A DNA stretch of 64,000 nucleotides from UBA7985 sp965658725 (lineage in GTDB: Bacteria > Pseudomonadota > Alphaproteobacteria > UBA7985). This document shows positions 17,798 to 27,182 of the stretch, piece by piece. Both the position numbers and the translations under genes were made by a program. The notes under the pieces are model-generated. The model searched no databases, was not told the origin of the DNA, and worked only from the letters and a program-made list of their open reading frames with translations. Within the stretch, counting starts at the first letter, position 1; each line of letters starts with the position of its first letter. The stretch lies in contig CBFHUI010000001.1 of the NCBI GenBank assembly GCA_965658725.1, positions 1-64,000 on the forward strand. The letters are read 5' to 3'.

Positions 17798-19143
17798 GCC
17801 TCTGGACGGCACAGGATATTGCGCAGGCAACTGGCGGCTCCCTAATCGGCGCTGCAGATACCGCTGTTCACGGGGTCTCGATCGACACTCGCAGCCTCTC
17901 CCAAGGCGACCTGTTCATCGCCTTGCGCGGTCCCAACCACGACGCCCACGACTTCGCCACCAAAGCAGCCGAAGACGGGGCAAGCGTGCTGCTGGTCGAA
18001 CGAGTTCAGAGCACGCGCGCCGCCCAAGTGCTGGTCCCGGATACAGTCCGAGCCCTGGAAGCGCTGGGCCGGACGCGGCGGGATGAAATCAGTGGGTTTG
18101 TGCTTGGTATCACCGGCTCCGTCGGCAAAACCGGCACCAAGGAACTCGCAGCCGCTGGCTTTCGAGCACTGGGTCGGACCCATGCGACCCAAGGAAACCT
18201 GAACAACCACTTCGGCGTCCCCCTGACACTGGCTCGCATGCCGCGGGACACAGAATTCGCCGTGATCGAAATGGGGATGAGCGCGCCCGGAGAAATCCGC
18301 GCGCTGACGCAGATGGTGCGCCCGGATGCTGCGATAATCACGTGGGTCTCCGCCGCGCACAGCGCTTTTTTCACCAGCACGGAAGAGATTGCCCGAGCCA
18401 AGGCTGAGATCTTCGAAGGCCTAGCGCCGGGAAGCGTTGCGGCCATCCCGGCCGACAATGACTATTGCGCCCTGCTCCGCGACCTTGCCGGACCGGCGCG
18501 GATCCGCACGTTTGGCACATCACTCGAAGCCGATGTTCAAGTCACGTTTGATGGGTCGCACGGTACGTTGAGTCAGTTTTCCGTGGACGGTCACCGCCTC
18601 AAACTCGCGTTGCCAGGCGCGCAGTGGGGCAACGCTGCAGGAGGCCTTTTGGCGGCGCTGCCTGAAGGCGCAGACGCGGCGGCTTTTCTGCGAGCACTCA
18701 GCAGCGTCGAGCCGCTCAAAGGTCGAGGCAAGCGGTTCAGCATCGACCTTCCAGACGGCGGCACAGCAGCGCTGATCGACGAATCCTACAACGCCTCACC
18801 CGCTGCCGTTGAAGCCGCGCTGCGCCTCTTGGTCGCGACACCGACCAAAGGTCGCAGAATAGTGCTGCTGGGTGACATGCTCGAACTCGATCACCCTGAA
18901 ACAGAGCATGCCGCAATTGGTGCGTTGATTGCCGGACTGCCCATTGACAGCGTTCATGTCAGTGGATCATTCGGCCTGCACACCCTTAGCGCAGTGAAAT
19001 CCGAGCAGCGCGGGTGCGCTGCACCTGATCCTGAGTCACTCTACACAGAACTTGCACAGTCTTTTCATGATGGAGACTTATGGCTAGTCAAAGGGTCACT
19101 CGGGTCAAAAGTTCACACCATCGTCGATAAGCTCACGACCTAA
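17794..19143 (+). CDS. murF: UDP-MurNAc-tripeptide--D-Ala-D-Ala ligase MurF
   Basis: MurF adds D-Ala-D-Ala to complete the cytoplasmic pentapeptide precursor. The 449 aa protein shows the ATP loop GITGSVGKTGTKE, the ATQGNLNNHFGVPLTL substrate segment, the VIEMGMSAPGEI block and a C-terminal ligase domain with DESYNASPAAVEAAL and LLGDMLELDHPETEH. The longest frame starts at a TTG (17779), but the GTG at 17794 overlaps the murE stop (GTGA) and has GGGGAGAAA upstream, so it is preferred. Confidence 0.95.
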   Translation: MSLWTAQDIAQATGGSLIGAADTAVHGVSIDTRSLSQGDLFIALRGPNHDAHDFATKAAEDGASVLLVERVQSTRAAQVLVPDTVRALEALGRTRRDEISGFVLGITGSVGKTGTKELAAAGFRALGRTHATQGNLNNHFGVPLTLARMPRDTEFAVIEMGMSAPGEIRALTQMVRPDAAIITWVSAAHSAFFTSTEEIARAKAEIFEGLAPGSVAAIPADNDYCALLRDLAGPARIRTFGTSLEADVQVTFDGSHGTLSQFSVDGHRLKLALPGAQWGNAAGGLLAALPEGADAAAFLRALSSVEPLKGRGKRFSIDLPDGGTAALIDESYNASPAAVEAALRLLVATPTKGRRIVLLGDMLELDHPETEHAAIGALIAGLPIDSVHVSGSFGLHTLSAVKSEQRGCAAPDPESLYTELAQSFHDGDLWLVKGSLGSKVHTIVDKLTT

Positions 19144-19169
19144 TGTTCACCAGCCGGTAAAGCGCTCTC

Positions 19170-20258
19170 ATGTTGCCTCTTCTGCTCGGTCCTTACGCCG
19201 ACGATTACGCCATCGCCAATCTGCTCAGCTACACGTCCACCCGCGGCGGGCTGGCGGTGTTTACGGCGCTGATCATCTGCCTGTTTGTCGGTCCGCCGAT
19301 CATCAACTGGCTGCGGTCAGTTCAGAAAAAGGGGCAGCCGATCCGCACCGATGGGCCGGAAAGTCACCTGCTGACCAAGAAGGGGACGCCGACCATGGGC
19401 GGGGCGATGATCCTGCTGTCCATGCTGGTCTCAACACTGATCTGGGCGGACCTGTCCAATCCTTACATTTGGATCGTGCTGTTTGTAACCAGCGGCTATG
19501 GCCTGCTGGGCTTTATCGACGACTACATGAAAGTGTCCAAGCAGACGCCGGAAGGCATCGCCGGACGGTTCAAGATCGTCGGGCAGGTCTCCATCGGCTT
19601 GATTGCTTGTGTCATGATCTACGTGTTCTCGCCGGAAGCCCTGCAAGGCACCCTGCTGTTTCCAGTGTTCAAGGACTGGTACTTGCCGCTTGGCGTGTTC
19701 ATCATCCTCTTCGGCCTTTTCGTCATCGTGGGCAGCTCCAATGCCGTGAATCTGACTGACGGTCTGGACGGTCTGGCCATCGTGCCGATCATGATTGCAG
19801 CGGGGTCTTTTGCCATCATTGCTTATGTTGTGGGCCGGCCAGACTGGTCGGCTGATCTTGCGCTGAACATGGTTCCGGGCACGTCGGAGCTGGCCGTACT
19901 TTGTGCCGCACTGGTTGGGGCCGGGCTGGGGTTTCTCTGGTTTAACGCGCCACCGGCGCAGGTTTTCATGGGCGACACCGGTTCGCTGGCTGCAGGCGGC
20001 GCGATCGGCACCATCGCAGTCATCACGAAGCACGAACTCGTGCTCGCGATCATCGGCGGTCTGTTCGTCATGGAAGCGCTGTCGGTGATCATTCAGGTGA
20101 CGTCCTTCAAGCTGACCGGAAAGCGGGTGTTCCGCATGGCCCCAATCCACCACCACTTTGAAAAGATGGGCTGGCAAGAGCCAACTGTGGTCATCCGGTT
20201 CTGGATCGTAGCCGTGGTGCTCGCGCTCATCGGGCTGGCGACACTCAAGATTCGCTAA
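19170..20258 (+). CDS. mraY: Phospho-MurNAc-pentapeptide transferase MraY
   Basis: MraY transfers phospho-MurNAc-pentapeptide to undecaprenyl phosphate to make lipid I in the inner membrane. The 362 aa protein has about ten hydrophobic helices and all hallmark motifs: KKGTPTMGGAMIL, GFIDDYMKV, NLTDGLDGLA, FMGDTGSLA and the HHHFEKMGW motif near the C-terminus. ATG at 19170 lies 26 nt after murF. Length and order are standard for the family. Confidence 0.97.
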   Translation: MLPLLLGPYADDYAIANLLSYTSTRGGLAVFTALIICLFVGPPIINWLRSVQKKGQPIRTDGPESHLLTKKGTPTMGGAMILLSMLVSTLIWADLSNPYIWIVLFVTSGYGLLGFIDDYMKVSKQTPEGIAGRFKIVGQVSIGLIACVMIYVFSPEALQGTLLFPVFKDWYLPLGVFIILFGLFVIVGSSNAVNLTDGLDGLAIVPIMIAAGSFAIIAYVVGRPDWSADLALNMVPGTSELAVLCAALVGAGLGFLWFNAPPAQVFMGDTGSLAAGGAIGTIAVITKHELVLAIIGGLFVMEALSVIIQVTSFKLTGKRVFRMAPIHHHFEKMGWQEPTVVIRFWIVAVVLALIGLATLKIR

Positions 20259-20277
20259 CGCTGAAAGGCACCCGTCG

Positions 20278-21639
20278 ATGATCCCGCTCACCCACCTGCG
20301 AGGGCAGAAAATCGCTGTACTGGGCCTGTCCCGAACCGGGCGGGCAACGGTTCAGGCTGCGCTGGCGGGCGGGGCACAGGTAGACGCTTGGGACGATAAT
20401 CCCAACAACCCGATCCCTGAAGGCGCGAACCGCTTCGACTTCTCCGCGCAGGGGTTCAGCGACCACGCGGCGCTGGTTATGTCGCCGGGCATCCCCCTTA
20501 CCCACCCAAAGCCCCACAACGCCGTCCTGCTCGCCAAGGCCGCAGGGGTTCCAGTGCTGGGGGATATCGAGTTGCTCTGGCGGGAACGGCAGACCCAGAA
20601 CCCCTTCATCGGCATCACCGGAACCAACGGCAAGTCCACCACCACCGCCTTGCTCGGTCACGTCTTGCAACAGGCCGGAGTGCCAGCGGCGGTTGGCGGA
20701 AATATCGGGGAAGCGGTGCTTTCGCTCACACCGCCAGCAACGGGCGCGCCCTTTGTGCTGGAAGTGTCGAGTTACCAGCTCGATCTGTGCCGCAGCACGG
20801 AGTTTTCCGGCGCAGCGCTGCTCAATATCACGCCCGACCACCTGTCCCGTCATGGCGGCTTGACGGGTTATATCGACGCAAAACTGCGCATTTTTGCGCG
20901 GCAAAGCGCAGGCAACCTCGCGTTGGTCGGTGTGGATGATGAGCACGGCAAAACGATTGCTGCCGCCCTCGCCAACCACAGCCGCGCGACCGTCCTACCT
21001 GTCACCACCGCACGCCCGCTTGAGCACGGGATCTCAGCCTACGGCGGTGACTTGCGCCTGAATGGTCAGCACATCCTCGACTTGCGCGACCTGCCCCGGC
21101 TTGCTGGCGCCCACAACGCGCAGAACGCAGCGATTGCGACCGGGCTGGCTTGGCACGCCGGGCTAAGTGAAGCGCAGATCGTTGAGGGCCTGCGCAGCTT
21201 CCCCGGCCTTGCGCACCGTCAGGAACTGATCGGCAGCCGAAACGGGCTGACCTTTGTCAACGACAGCAAAGCCACCAACGCCGAAGCCGCCGCCGTCGCC
21301 CTTCGCGCCTTCAAGTCGGTTTACTGGCTAGCGGGCGGCCAAGCCAAGGAGGGCGGTCTGGGCGCGGCGATGCACGATCTCGACACTGTGAAAGCGGCCT
21401 TTGTCTATGGCGAATGCGCGCAAGATTTCGCCAACCAACTGGCAGGCAAGCCCTTCTCCACACAGGTTTTTTCGACGCTGGAGGCCGCTTTTGGCGCTGC
21501 TTTGGCCACAGCCGAGGCCGATTCTCTAGATTCTGCGACGATTTTGCTGGCTCCTGCTGCCGCTTCGTGGGATCAATTCTCATCTTTTGAAGCCAGAGGC
21601 GATGCTTTTCGAGCCTTGGCGGACGCGCATTTGACTTAG
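20278..21639 (+). CDS. murD: UDP-MurNAc-L-Ala--D-Glu ligase MurD
   Basis: MurD adds D-glutamate to UDP-MurNAc-L-Ala. The 453 aa protein has an N-terminal Rossmann-like domain starting with KIAVLGLSRTGRA, the ATP loop ITGTNGKSTTTALLG, VLEVSSYQLDL, NITPDHLSRHG, and C-terminal FVNDSKATNAEAA and WLAGGQAKEGGL motifs. All the nucleotide- and substrate-contact motifs of the family are present. It starts 19 nt after mraY and ends 12 nt before ftsW. Confidence 0.96.
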   Translation: MIPLTHLRGQKIAVLGLSRTGRATVQAALAGGAQVDAWDDNPNNPIPEGANRFDFSAQGFSDHAALVMSPGIPLTHPKPHNAVLLAKAAGVPVLGDIELLWRERQTQNPFIGITGTNGKSTTTALLGHVLQQAGVPAAVGGNIGEAVLSLTPPATGAPFVLEVSSYQLDLCRSTEFSGAALLNITPDHLSRHGGLTGYIDAKLRIFARQSAGNLALVGVDDEHGKTIAAALANHSRATVLPVTTARPLEHGISAYGGDLRLNGQHILDLRDLPRLAGAHNAQNAAIATGLAWHAGLSEAQIVEGLRSFPGLAHRQELIGSRNGLTFVNDSKATNAEAAAVALRAFKSVYWLAGGQAKEGGLGAAMHDLDTVKAAFVYGECAQDFANQLAGKPFSTQVFSTLEAAFGAALATAEADSLDSATILLAPAAASWDQFSSFEARGDAFRALADAHLT

Positions 21640-21651
21640 GGATATTTTGAC

Positions 21652-22773
21652 ATGAGCCATGTCTCCCGCTCGGACACGTCGCTGATTGGACGTTGGTGGT
21701 GGACCGTTGACCGCCCGACCATCTTTATTGTTCTGGCGCTGCTCTCGCTGGGCGCCCTGTTGTCTTTTTCGGCCTCGCCTGCCATGGCTGAGCGTCTGAA
21801 CCTCGAAGCCTTCTTCTTCGTCAAGCGCCACCTGATTTTCCTGCTGCCGTCTGTAGCGCTGCTGTTTGGGCTGAGCCTGTTCAGTCCCGTGTGGATTTGG
21901 CGGCTTTGCCTTGTGGGCGTGATCGGCGGGTTTGCCGCGATGATTCTGACCCTCTACGTCGGTGAAGCGGTCAAAGGCGCCGAGCGGTGGATTGACCTTG
22001 GCGTGGTGAAAATCCAGCCCTCTGAATTCATGAAGCCCGCCTTCTTTGTCATTTCCGCGTGGTTGTTCGCGCTGCATCGGCGCATGGGACAGAGCTGGGC
22101 ACTCCCGGTTAATGCGGCCATGCTGGTCGGTATGCTGACGCTGCTCATCCTGCAAAAGGATCTGGGTCAGTCGGTTTTGTTTGCCTCCGTTTGGGCCATC
22201 CAGCTGTTTCTGGCGGGCTACCCGCTGCAGTGGATGTTTGGTCTGGCGGGTCTGGGCATCGGTGGCCTCGTTGGGGCTTACAACTTTATGCCGCACGTCA
22301 AAAACCGGGTGAACCAGTTCCTCGACCCCAACGCCGACCGCTATCAAATCGATCGCGCAGCACAGGCGTTTAACGATGGGGGATGGCTGGGCGTGGGACC
22401 GGGGGAAGGCAAGGTGAAGAACGCCATCCCCGACGTGCACAATGACTTCATCTTCTCCGTGCTCGGGGAAGAGTTCGGGCTGATCGCCTGCGTATGCGTG
22501 GTGCTGATTTTTGCGCTGCTGGTGTTGCGCGGCATTGGTCAGGCGGTGCGGTTTGACAGTCTGTTCACTTCGCTGGTTGCTCTGGGGCTGATTTGCCAAC
22601 TGGGCCTGCAGGCGATGATTAACATGGCTTCCACCCTCGCCATGATCCCGACCAAGGGCATGACCCTGCCGTTTCTCAGCTACGGTGGCTCCTCGCTGCT
22701 TTCACTGGCGGTTTCAATGGGCATCTTCCTCGCTGTCACCCGACGGCGGCCCCGGCAAGAGAGTTTCCTATGA
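21652..22773 (+). CDS. ftsW: Septal peptidoglycan glycosyltransferase FtsW
   Basis: FtsW is a SEDS-family glycosyltransferase that polymerises septal glycan strands from lipid II, paired with FtsI. The 373 aa protein has around ten transmembrane segments. Family motifs are GAERWIDLG, IQPSEFMKPA, KDLGQSVLF, PNADRYQIDRA, GPGEGKVKN.. with VHNDFIFSVLGEEFG, and TLPFLSYGGSSLL. The last four bases overlap the murG start (ATGA). Confidence 0.96.
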   Translation: MSHVSRSDTSLIGRWWWTVDRPTIFIVLALLSLGALLSFSASPAMAERLNLEAFFFVKRHLIFLLPSVALLFGLSLFSPVWIWRLCLVGVIGGFAAMILTLYVGEAVKGAERWIDLGVVKIQPSEFMKPAFFVISAWLFALHRRMGQSWALPVNAAMLVGMLTLLILQKDLGQSVLFASVWAIQLFLAGYPLQWMFGLAGLGIGGLVGAYNFMPHVKNRVNQFLDPNADRYQIDRAAQAFNDGGWLGVGPGEGKVKNAIPDVHNDFIFSVLGEEFGLIACVCVVLIFALLVLRGIGQAVRFDSLFTSLVALGLICQLGLQAMINMASTLAMIPTKGMTLPFLSYGGSSLLSLAVSMGIFLAVTRRRPRQESFL

Positions 22774-23852
22774 GCCTCATCGTCCTCGCAGCAGGCGGCA
22801 CCGGCGGGCACGTTTTCCCCGCCATGGCCCTGTCCCGTGCCCTGATCGCACGCGGGCATGAGGTCCGGTTGCTGACCGATGCGCGCGGGTTGCAGTACGC
22901 GGGCGACTTCGACCCCGATGCCATTGACGTGATTTCCGCAGGCGGGCTGGTCTCTGGCGCGCCGCTCCGGCGCTTGGCAGGCGTCCTGCGCCTGCTCAAT
23001 GGGTATCGACAGGCACGTGGGCATCTGCGGCGCTTGAAGCCAGCGGCCGTTGTCGGCTTTGGCGGCTTCCCGTCTGCCCCGCCCATGGTTGCCGCCCAGC
23101 ACATGGGCATTCCCACGCTCATGCACGAACAGAATGGCGTCATGGGCCGCGCCAACGTCTTTGTCGCGCGCGGCGTCCGGCAGATCTCAGCCGCTTTCCC
23201 CGACGTCGATTGCGTCCCCAACGCCGCGCAGCACAAGGTCCACGTGGTCGGCAACCCAATACGGGCCGATATCGCGGCGGTAGGCGAAACAGAGTTCAAG
23301 CCTTCTGCCAATGCGTTGCGCTTGTTCGTGTTTGGCGGTTCCCAGGGAGCGGCCGTGTTTGCCCGCCTGATCCCCGATGCGCTGGAACAGCTGAGCGATG
23401 AAGCACGCGCGCGGATCAGCCTGACCATCCAGATCCGTGAAGAAAACCACGCTGCTGCTGAGCCGCGCTTGAGCGCTCTGGGACTACAGCACCTCACCAT
23501 CGCCCCCTTCTTCGCCGACATGCCCCAGCAGCTCACCGACGCCGACGTCATCGTGAGCCGCTCCGGCGCAACGACGGTGCACGAAATCGCAGCTGCGGGG
23601 CGTCCGGCGATCTTTGTACCGCTCGCTGTACACAAGGATGACCAGCAGGCCCGGAACGCCCGCCTGCTCACCCAGCCCGGTGCAGCCTTCCTAGTCCGCG
23701 AAGGAGAAAGCGCAGCAGTTGAACTTGCCTCGCATTTGACAAAAATACTCAATACGCCATCCCTGCTGTCAGACATGGCATTCCGCGCACGAGCGAGCGC
23801 TTTGCTCGGCGCTGCGGACAAGCTGGCGCTCATGGTCGAGCAGGAGATATAA
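22770..23852 (+). CDS. murG: Lipid II synthase MurG (GlcNAc transferase)
   Basis: MurG transfers GlcNAc from UDP-GlcNAc to lipid I, making lipid II on the cytoplasmic face of the membrane. The 360 aa GT-B glycosyltransferase shows the G loop AAGGTGGHVFPAMAL at its start, VGFGGFPSAPPMVAA, LMHEQNGVMGRAN, VFGGSQGAAVFARL, and the C-terminal donor site SRSGATTVHEIAAAGRPAIFVP with DDQQARNA. It overlaps ftsW by 4 nt and precedes murC by 5 nt. Confidence 0.97.
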   Translation: MSLIVLAAGGTGGHVFPAMALSRALIARGHEVRLLTDARGLQYAGDFDPDAIDVISAGGLVSGAPLRRLAGVLRLLNGYRQARGHLRRLKPAAVVGFGGFPSAPPMVAAQHMGIPTLMHEQNGVMGRANVFVARGVRQISAAFPDVDCVPNAAQHKVHVVGNPIRADIAAVGETEFKPSANALRLFVFGGSQGAAVFARLIPDALEQLSDEARARISLTIQIREENHAAAEPRLSALGLQHLTIAPFFADMPQQLTDADVIVSRSGATTVHEIAAAGRPAIFVPLAVHKDDQQARNARLLTQPGAAFLVREGESAAVELASHLTKILNTPSLLSDMAFRARASALLGAADKLALMVEQEI

Positions 23853-23857
23853 GCGAC

Positions 23858-25303
23858 ATGGCCTCTTTGAACTCATCCATCCGGCACATGCCGCTCGATA
23901 CTGGTGTTTTTCACTTCGTTGGCATCGGCGGTATTGGCATGTCGGGGATCGCGGAGGTGCTGAAGAACCTCGGCTATGAGGTTCAAGGCTCCGATATCGG
24001 GGAGAGCGCCAACGTCAAGCGCCTGCGCACGCTGGGCATCGACGTCAAAATCGGCCACCACGCCGAGCACGTCGCCAACGCAGCCGTGCTGGTGGTGTCT
24101 TCCGCGATCAAGCAAGACAATCCCGAACTGCTCGAAGCCCGCGCGCTGTCCCTGCCCGTGGTTCGCCGCGCGGACATGTTGGGAGAGCTGATGCGCCTGA
24201 AGTGGGCCGTTGCCGTCGGCGGCACCCACGGCAAGACCACGACCACGTCACTTATCGCCTGCCTGCTGGATGCGGGCGGCAAGGATCCGACGGTGATCAA
24301 CGGCGGCATCATCAACGCTTACGGCACCAACGCGCGCTTGGGCGAAGGCGACTGGCTGGTGGCCGAAGCGGACGAGAGCGACGGCACCTTTACCCGCCTG
24401 CCCGCCACGGTCTCTGTGGTTACCAACATCGACCCCGAGCACCTTGACCACTACGGCAGCGTAGAAGCCCTACACGAAGCCTTCCGCGCCTTCATGGGCA
24501 ATATTCCGTTCTATGGGTTCGCTGTCGCTTGCACGGACGATGAGACCGTTCAGGGCCTGTTGCCCGATGTCGAAGACCGCCGCGTCCTAACCTATGGCTT
24601 CAACCCGCAGGCCGACTTGCGCGCGGTGAACGTGCGCAGCAACGGTGTCGGCATGATCTTCGATGTTCACGTCACCGACCGCGTCAGCCCTAGCGGTACG
24701 TCTATGGTCATCGCGGACATTGCGCTGCCAATGTTCGGCGATCACAACGTCTCCAACGCTGTTTCGGCCATCGCGGTTGCACTGGAACTGGGTGTAGAGC
24801 CCGAAGCGATTCAGAAGGGCTTTGAAGGCTTTGGCGGGGTTAAGCGGCGCTTTACAATTACCGGCAGTTGGAACGACATCACCGTGGTTGATGACTATGG
24901 TCATCACCCCGTAGAAATCACCGCCGTCCTGCGCGCTGCCCGCCAACGGGTCGCAGGGACGGGAGGGAAGATTCACGCGATTCATCAGCCCCACCGCTTT
25001 ACCCGGCTCAAGGACTTGTTCGAAGACTTCTGCACCTGCTTCAATGAAGCAGACAGCGTGCAAATCGCTGACGTTTACGCTGCTGGCGAGACGCCGATCG
25101 AAGGGTTTGACGCCGCGACGCTGGTCGCAGGCATTCAGGCGCGCGGCCATCGTCAGGCTGCACAGATGACACACGAAGACGACCTCGCCGCTTGGGTCCG
25201 TGACAACGCCGCGCCCGGCGATCTGGTGGTCTTCCTCGGCGCGGGCAGTATCACCACGTGGGCCAATGCCCTCCCCGGTGCGCTGGAGACGCTTGAGCCG
25301 TGA
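23858..25303 (+). CDS. murC: UDP-MurNAc--L-alanine ligase MurC
   Basis: MurC adds the first amino acid, L-alanine, to UDP-MurNAc. The 481 aa protein contains the N-terminal FVGIGGIGMSGIAEVL loop, the ATP loop VGGTHGKTTTTSL, AEADESDGTF, NIDPEHLDHYG, GVKRRFTITG, DDYGHHPVEI and QPHRFTRLKDL. All canonical Mur ligase motifs are intact. The stop overlaps the murB start as GTGA. Confidence 0.97.
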   Translation: MASLNSSIRHMPLDTGVFHFVGIGGIGMSGIAEVLKNLGYEVQGSDIGESANVKRLRTLGIDVKIGHHAEHVANAAVLVVSSAIKQDNPELLEARALSLPVVRRADMLGELMRLKWAVAVGGTHGKTTTTSLIACLLDAGGKDPTVINGGIINAYGTNARLGEGDWLVAEADESDGTFTRLPATVSVVTNIDPEHLDHYGSVEALHEAFRAFMGNIPFYGFAVACTDDETVQGLLPDVEDRRVLTYGFNPQADLRAVNVRSNGVGMIFDVHVTDRVSPSGTSMVIADIALPMFGDHNVSNAVSAIAVALELGVEPEAIQKGFEGFGGVKRRFTITGSWNDITVVDDYGHHPVEITAVLRAARQRVAGTGGKIHAIHQPHRFTRLKDLFEDFCTCFNEADSVQIADVYAAGETPIEGFDAATLVAGIQARGHRQAAQMTHEDDLAAWVRDNAAPGDLVVFLGAGSITTWANALPGALETLEP

Positions 25304-26259
25304 CTTCGCTCATCAGCCGGTTGCCCGAGGTCCGGGGGAGCTATCGCGAGAACCACGCGATTGCGCCACTGACGTGGTTCCGTGTTGGCGGTCCTGCCGC
25401 GGTGTTTTACCGGCCCGCAGACGCCGAAGACCTCGCCCACTTCCTCACCCACCGTCCCGCTGATGTGCCGATCTATGTGCTCGGCGTCGGGTCGAACACG
25501 CTGCTGCGTGACGGCGGCTTCCCCGGCGTGGTGATCCGCTTGGGCGGTAAGGGCTTTGGCGATGTTTCAGTGACGGGCCAGACGCTAACCGCGGGCGCTG
25601 CTGCGCTTGACGCGACTGTAGCGAAAACCGCTGCGCGCGCGGGCCTGAAAGGGTTGGGTTTCTACGCTGGGGTTCCGGGCACCATCGGCGGTGCGTTACG
25701 GATGAACGCAGGCGCCCATGGTGGAGAGACCCGCGACACGCTGGTCTCCGCCTGCGCCGTCTCCCCTGACGGGCGCATCCATGACCTGCCTGCCGCTGAT
25801 TTGGGGCTGAGTTACCGGCACTGTGATTTGCCCGCTGACTGGATTTTCTTGTCCGCGACCTTCAACTGCGAACCGGGCGACCCGGACGCGCTGACAGCAG
25901 AACTGGCAGAGGTGCAGGAGACCCGAGAGGCGACCCAACCGATCCGCGAAAAGACCGGCGGTTCGACCTTCAAAAACCCGCCCGCCGATGCCCCGCACGG
26001 GCCGTCAGCCTGGAAGCACGTCGACGCAGCAGGGTGTCGTGGCCTGCAGATTGGCGGCGCCCAAGTCTCTGAAAAACATTGCAATTTCCTGATCAATACC
26101 GGTGATGCGACTGCCTATGATATCGAGCAGTTGGGCGAAACCGTCCGCGCCCGCGTTCATGCAAACAGTGGCGTCCTGTTGCAGTGGGAAATCCGCCGTC
26201 TTGGCGTATTTGAACCGGATCGCAGCGTTCGAACAGCCGAAGAGGTGCTGGGCCTGTGA
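25300..26259 (+). CDS. murB: UDP-N-acetylenolpyruvoylglucosamine reductase MurB
   Basis: MurB reduces enolpyruvyl-UDP-GlcNAc to UDP-MurNAc with NADPH via bound FAD. The 319 aa protein shows the FAD-binding segments VLGVGSNTLLRDGG and GLGFYAGVPGTIGGALRMNAGAHGGE, the YRHCDLP region, and the proton-donor serine in TGGSTFKNP. The C-terminal layout with the HCNFLINTGDA segment is the type I form. It starts with GTG overlapping the murC stop, and its stop overlaps the ddl start, also GTGA. Confidence 0.96.
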   Translation: MTSLISRLPEVRGSYRENHAIAPLTWFRVGGPAAVFYRPADAEDLAHFLTHRPADVPIYVLGVGSNTLLRDGGFPGVVIRLGGKGFGDVSVTGQTLTAGAAALDATVAKTAARAGLKGLGFYAGVPGTIGGALRMNAGAHGGETRDTLVSACAVSPDGRIHDLPAADLGLSYRHCDLPADWIFLSATFNCEPGDPDALTAELAEVQETREATQPIREKTGGSTFKNPPADAPHGPSAWKHVDAAGCRGLQIGGAQVSEKHCNFLINTGDATAYDIEQLGETVRARVHANSGVLLQWEIRRLGVFEPDRSVRTAEEVLGL

Positions 26260-27182
26260 GCAAGACTGTCCTCCTGCTACTCGGCGGTCTTTCGGCTGAG
26301 CGTGATGTCTCCCTAACCAGCGGCAACGAAGTACAGCGGGCGTTGGAAGAAAGCGGTTATCGCGTCCTGCCCTTTGACCCCGGTTGGGACGTTGGGGAGA
26401 AGCTACCAGCGGCGCTCTCGGATGGGGTGGATGTCGTCTTTAATGCGCTGCATGGGAAGTGGGGCGAGGATGGTAACATTCAGGGCCTGCTAAACTTCGC
26501 GCGCGTGCCCTATACGCATTCAGGCGTACTGGCGTCTTCGCTGGCTATGGATAAGCAGCTGTCCAAGCTCATTTTCGCGGCCGTCGGCATCCCTATCGTT
26601 CACGACGTGACCGTCACAGTTGATGATCTGCGTCAGGGCGACCCGCTGGCTCGGCCTTTCGTGATTAAACCCAGCCGGGAAGGGTCTTCCGTCGGGGTCA
26701 GGATTTTGCGGGCAGGCGATGCTTTGGACCTGTCCGGTCTGGATGCATACGACGCGCTCATGGCTGAAGACTTTGTAGCAGGGAGGGAGCTGACGGTTTC
26801 TGTATTGCAAGACCGGGGTGCACAGCCGCGCGCGCTGGCCGTGACGGAGCTCAAGACCAAGACCGCCTTCTATGACTACGAGGCAAAGTACAGCGCGGAC
26901 GCGGAAACGGAGCACGTGGTCAACCCCACCGACCTACCCCGCGATGTGCACGATAGCCTGCTGCGCTGGTCGGAGGCTGCACACGCGGCGCTGGGATGCC
27001 GGGGTGCGACGCGGTCAGACTTCCGTTTTGATCCCGACTCTGGTCGAATCGCGATTCTTGAGGTAAACACACAGCCAGGGCTGACCCCGCTCAGCCTGCT
27101 GCCGGAGCAAGCTTTAGCTGTCGGTATGGATTTTAAGGCCCTCGTGGCATGGATGGTTGAAAACGCGGAATGCGACGCCTGA
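26256..27182 (+). CDS. ddl: D-alanine--D-alanine ligase
   Basis: Ddl joins two D-alanines with ATP to supply MurF. The 308 aa ATP-grasp protein begins VLLLLGGLSAERDVSLTSG, followed by NALHGKWGEDGNIQGLL, THSGVLASSLAMDK, FVIKPSREGSSVGV, and the metal-binding C-terminal FRFDPDSGRIAILEVNTQPGLTPLSL. It is placed as usual between murB and ftsQ. It overlaps murB by 4 nt and ftsQ by 13 nt, the longest overlap in the cluster. Confidence 0.96.
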   Translation: MSKTVLLLLGGLSAERDVSLTSGNEVQRALEESGYRVLPFDPGWDVGEKLPAALSDGVDVVFNALHGKWGEDGNIQGLLNFARVPYTHSGVLASSLAMDKQLSKLIFAAVGIPIVHDVTVTVDDLRQGDPLARPFVIKPSREGSSVGVRILRAGDALDLSGLDAYDALMAEDFVAGRELTVSVLQDRGAQPRALAVTELKTKTAFYDYEAKYSADAETEHVVNPTDLPRDVHDSLLRWSEAAHAALGCRGATRSDFRFDPDSGRIAILEVNTQPGLTPLSLLPEQALAVGMDFKALVAWMVENAECDA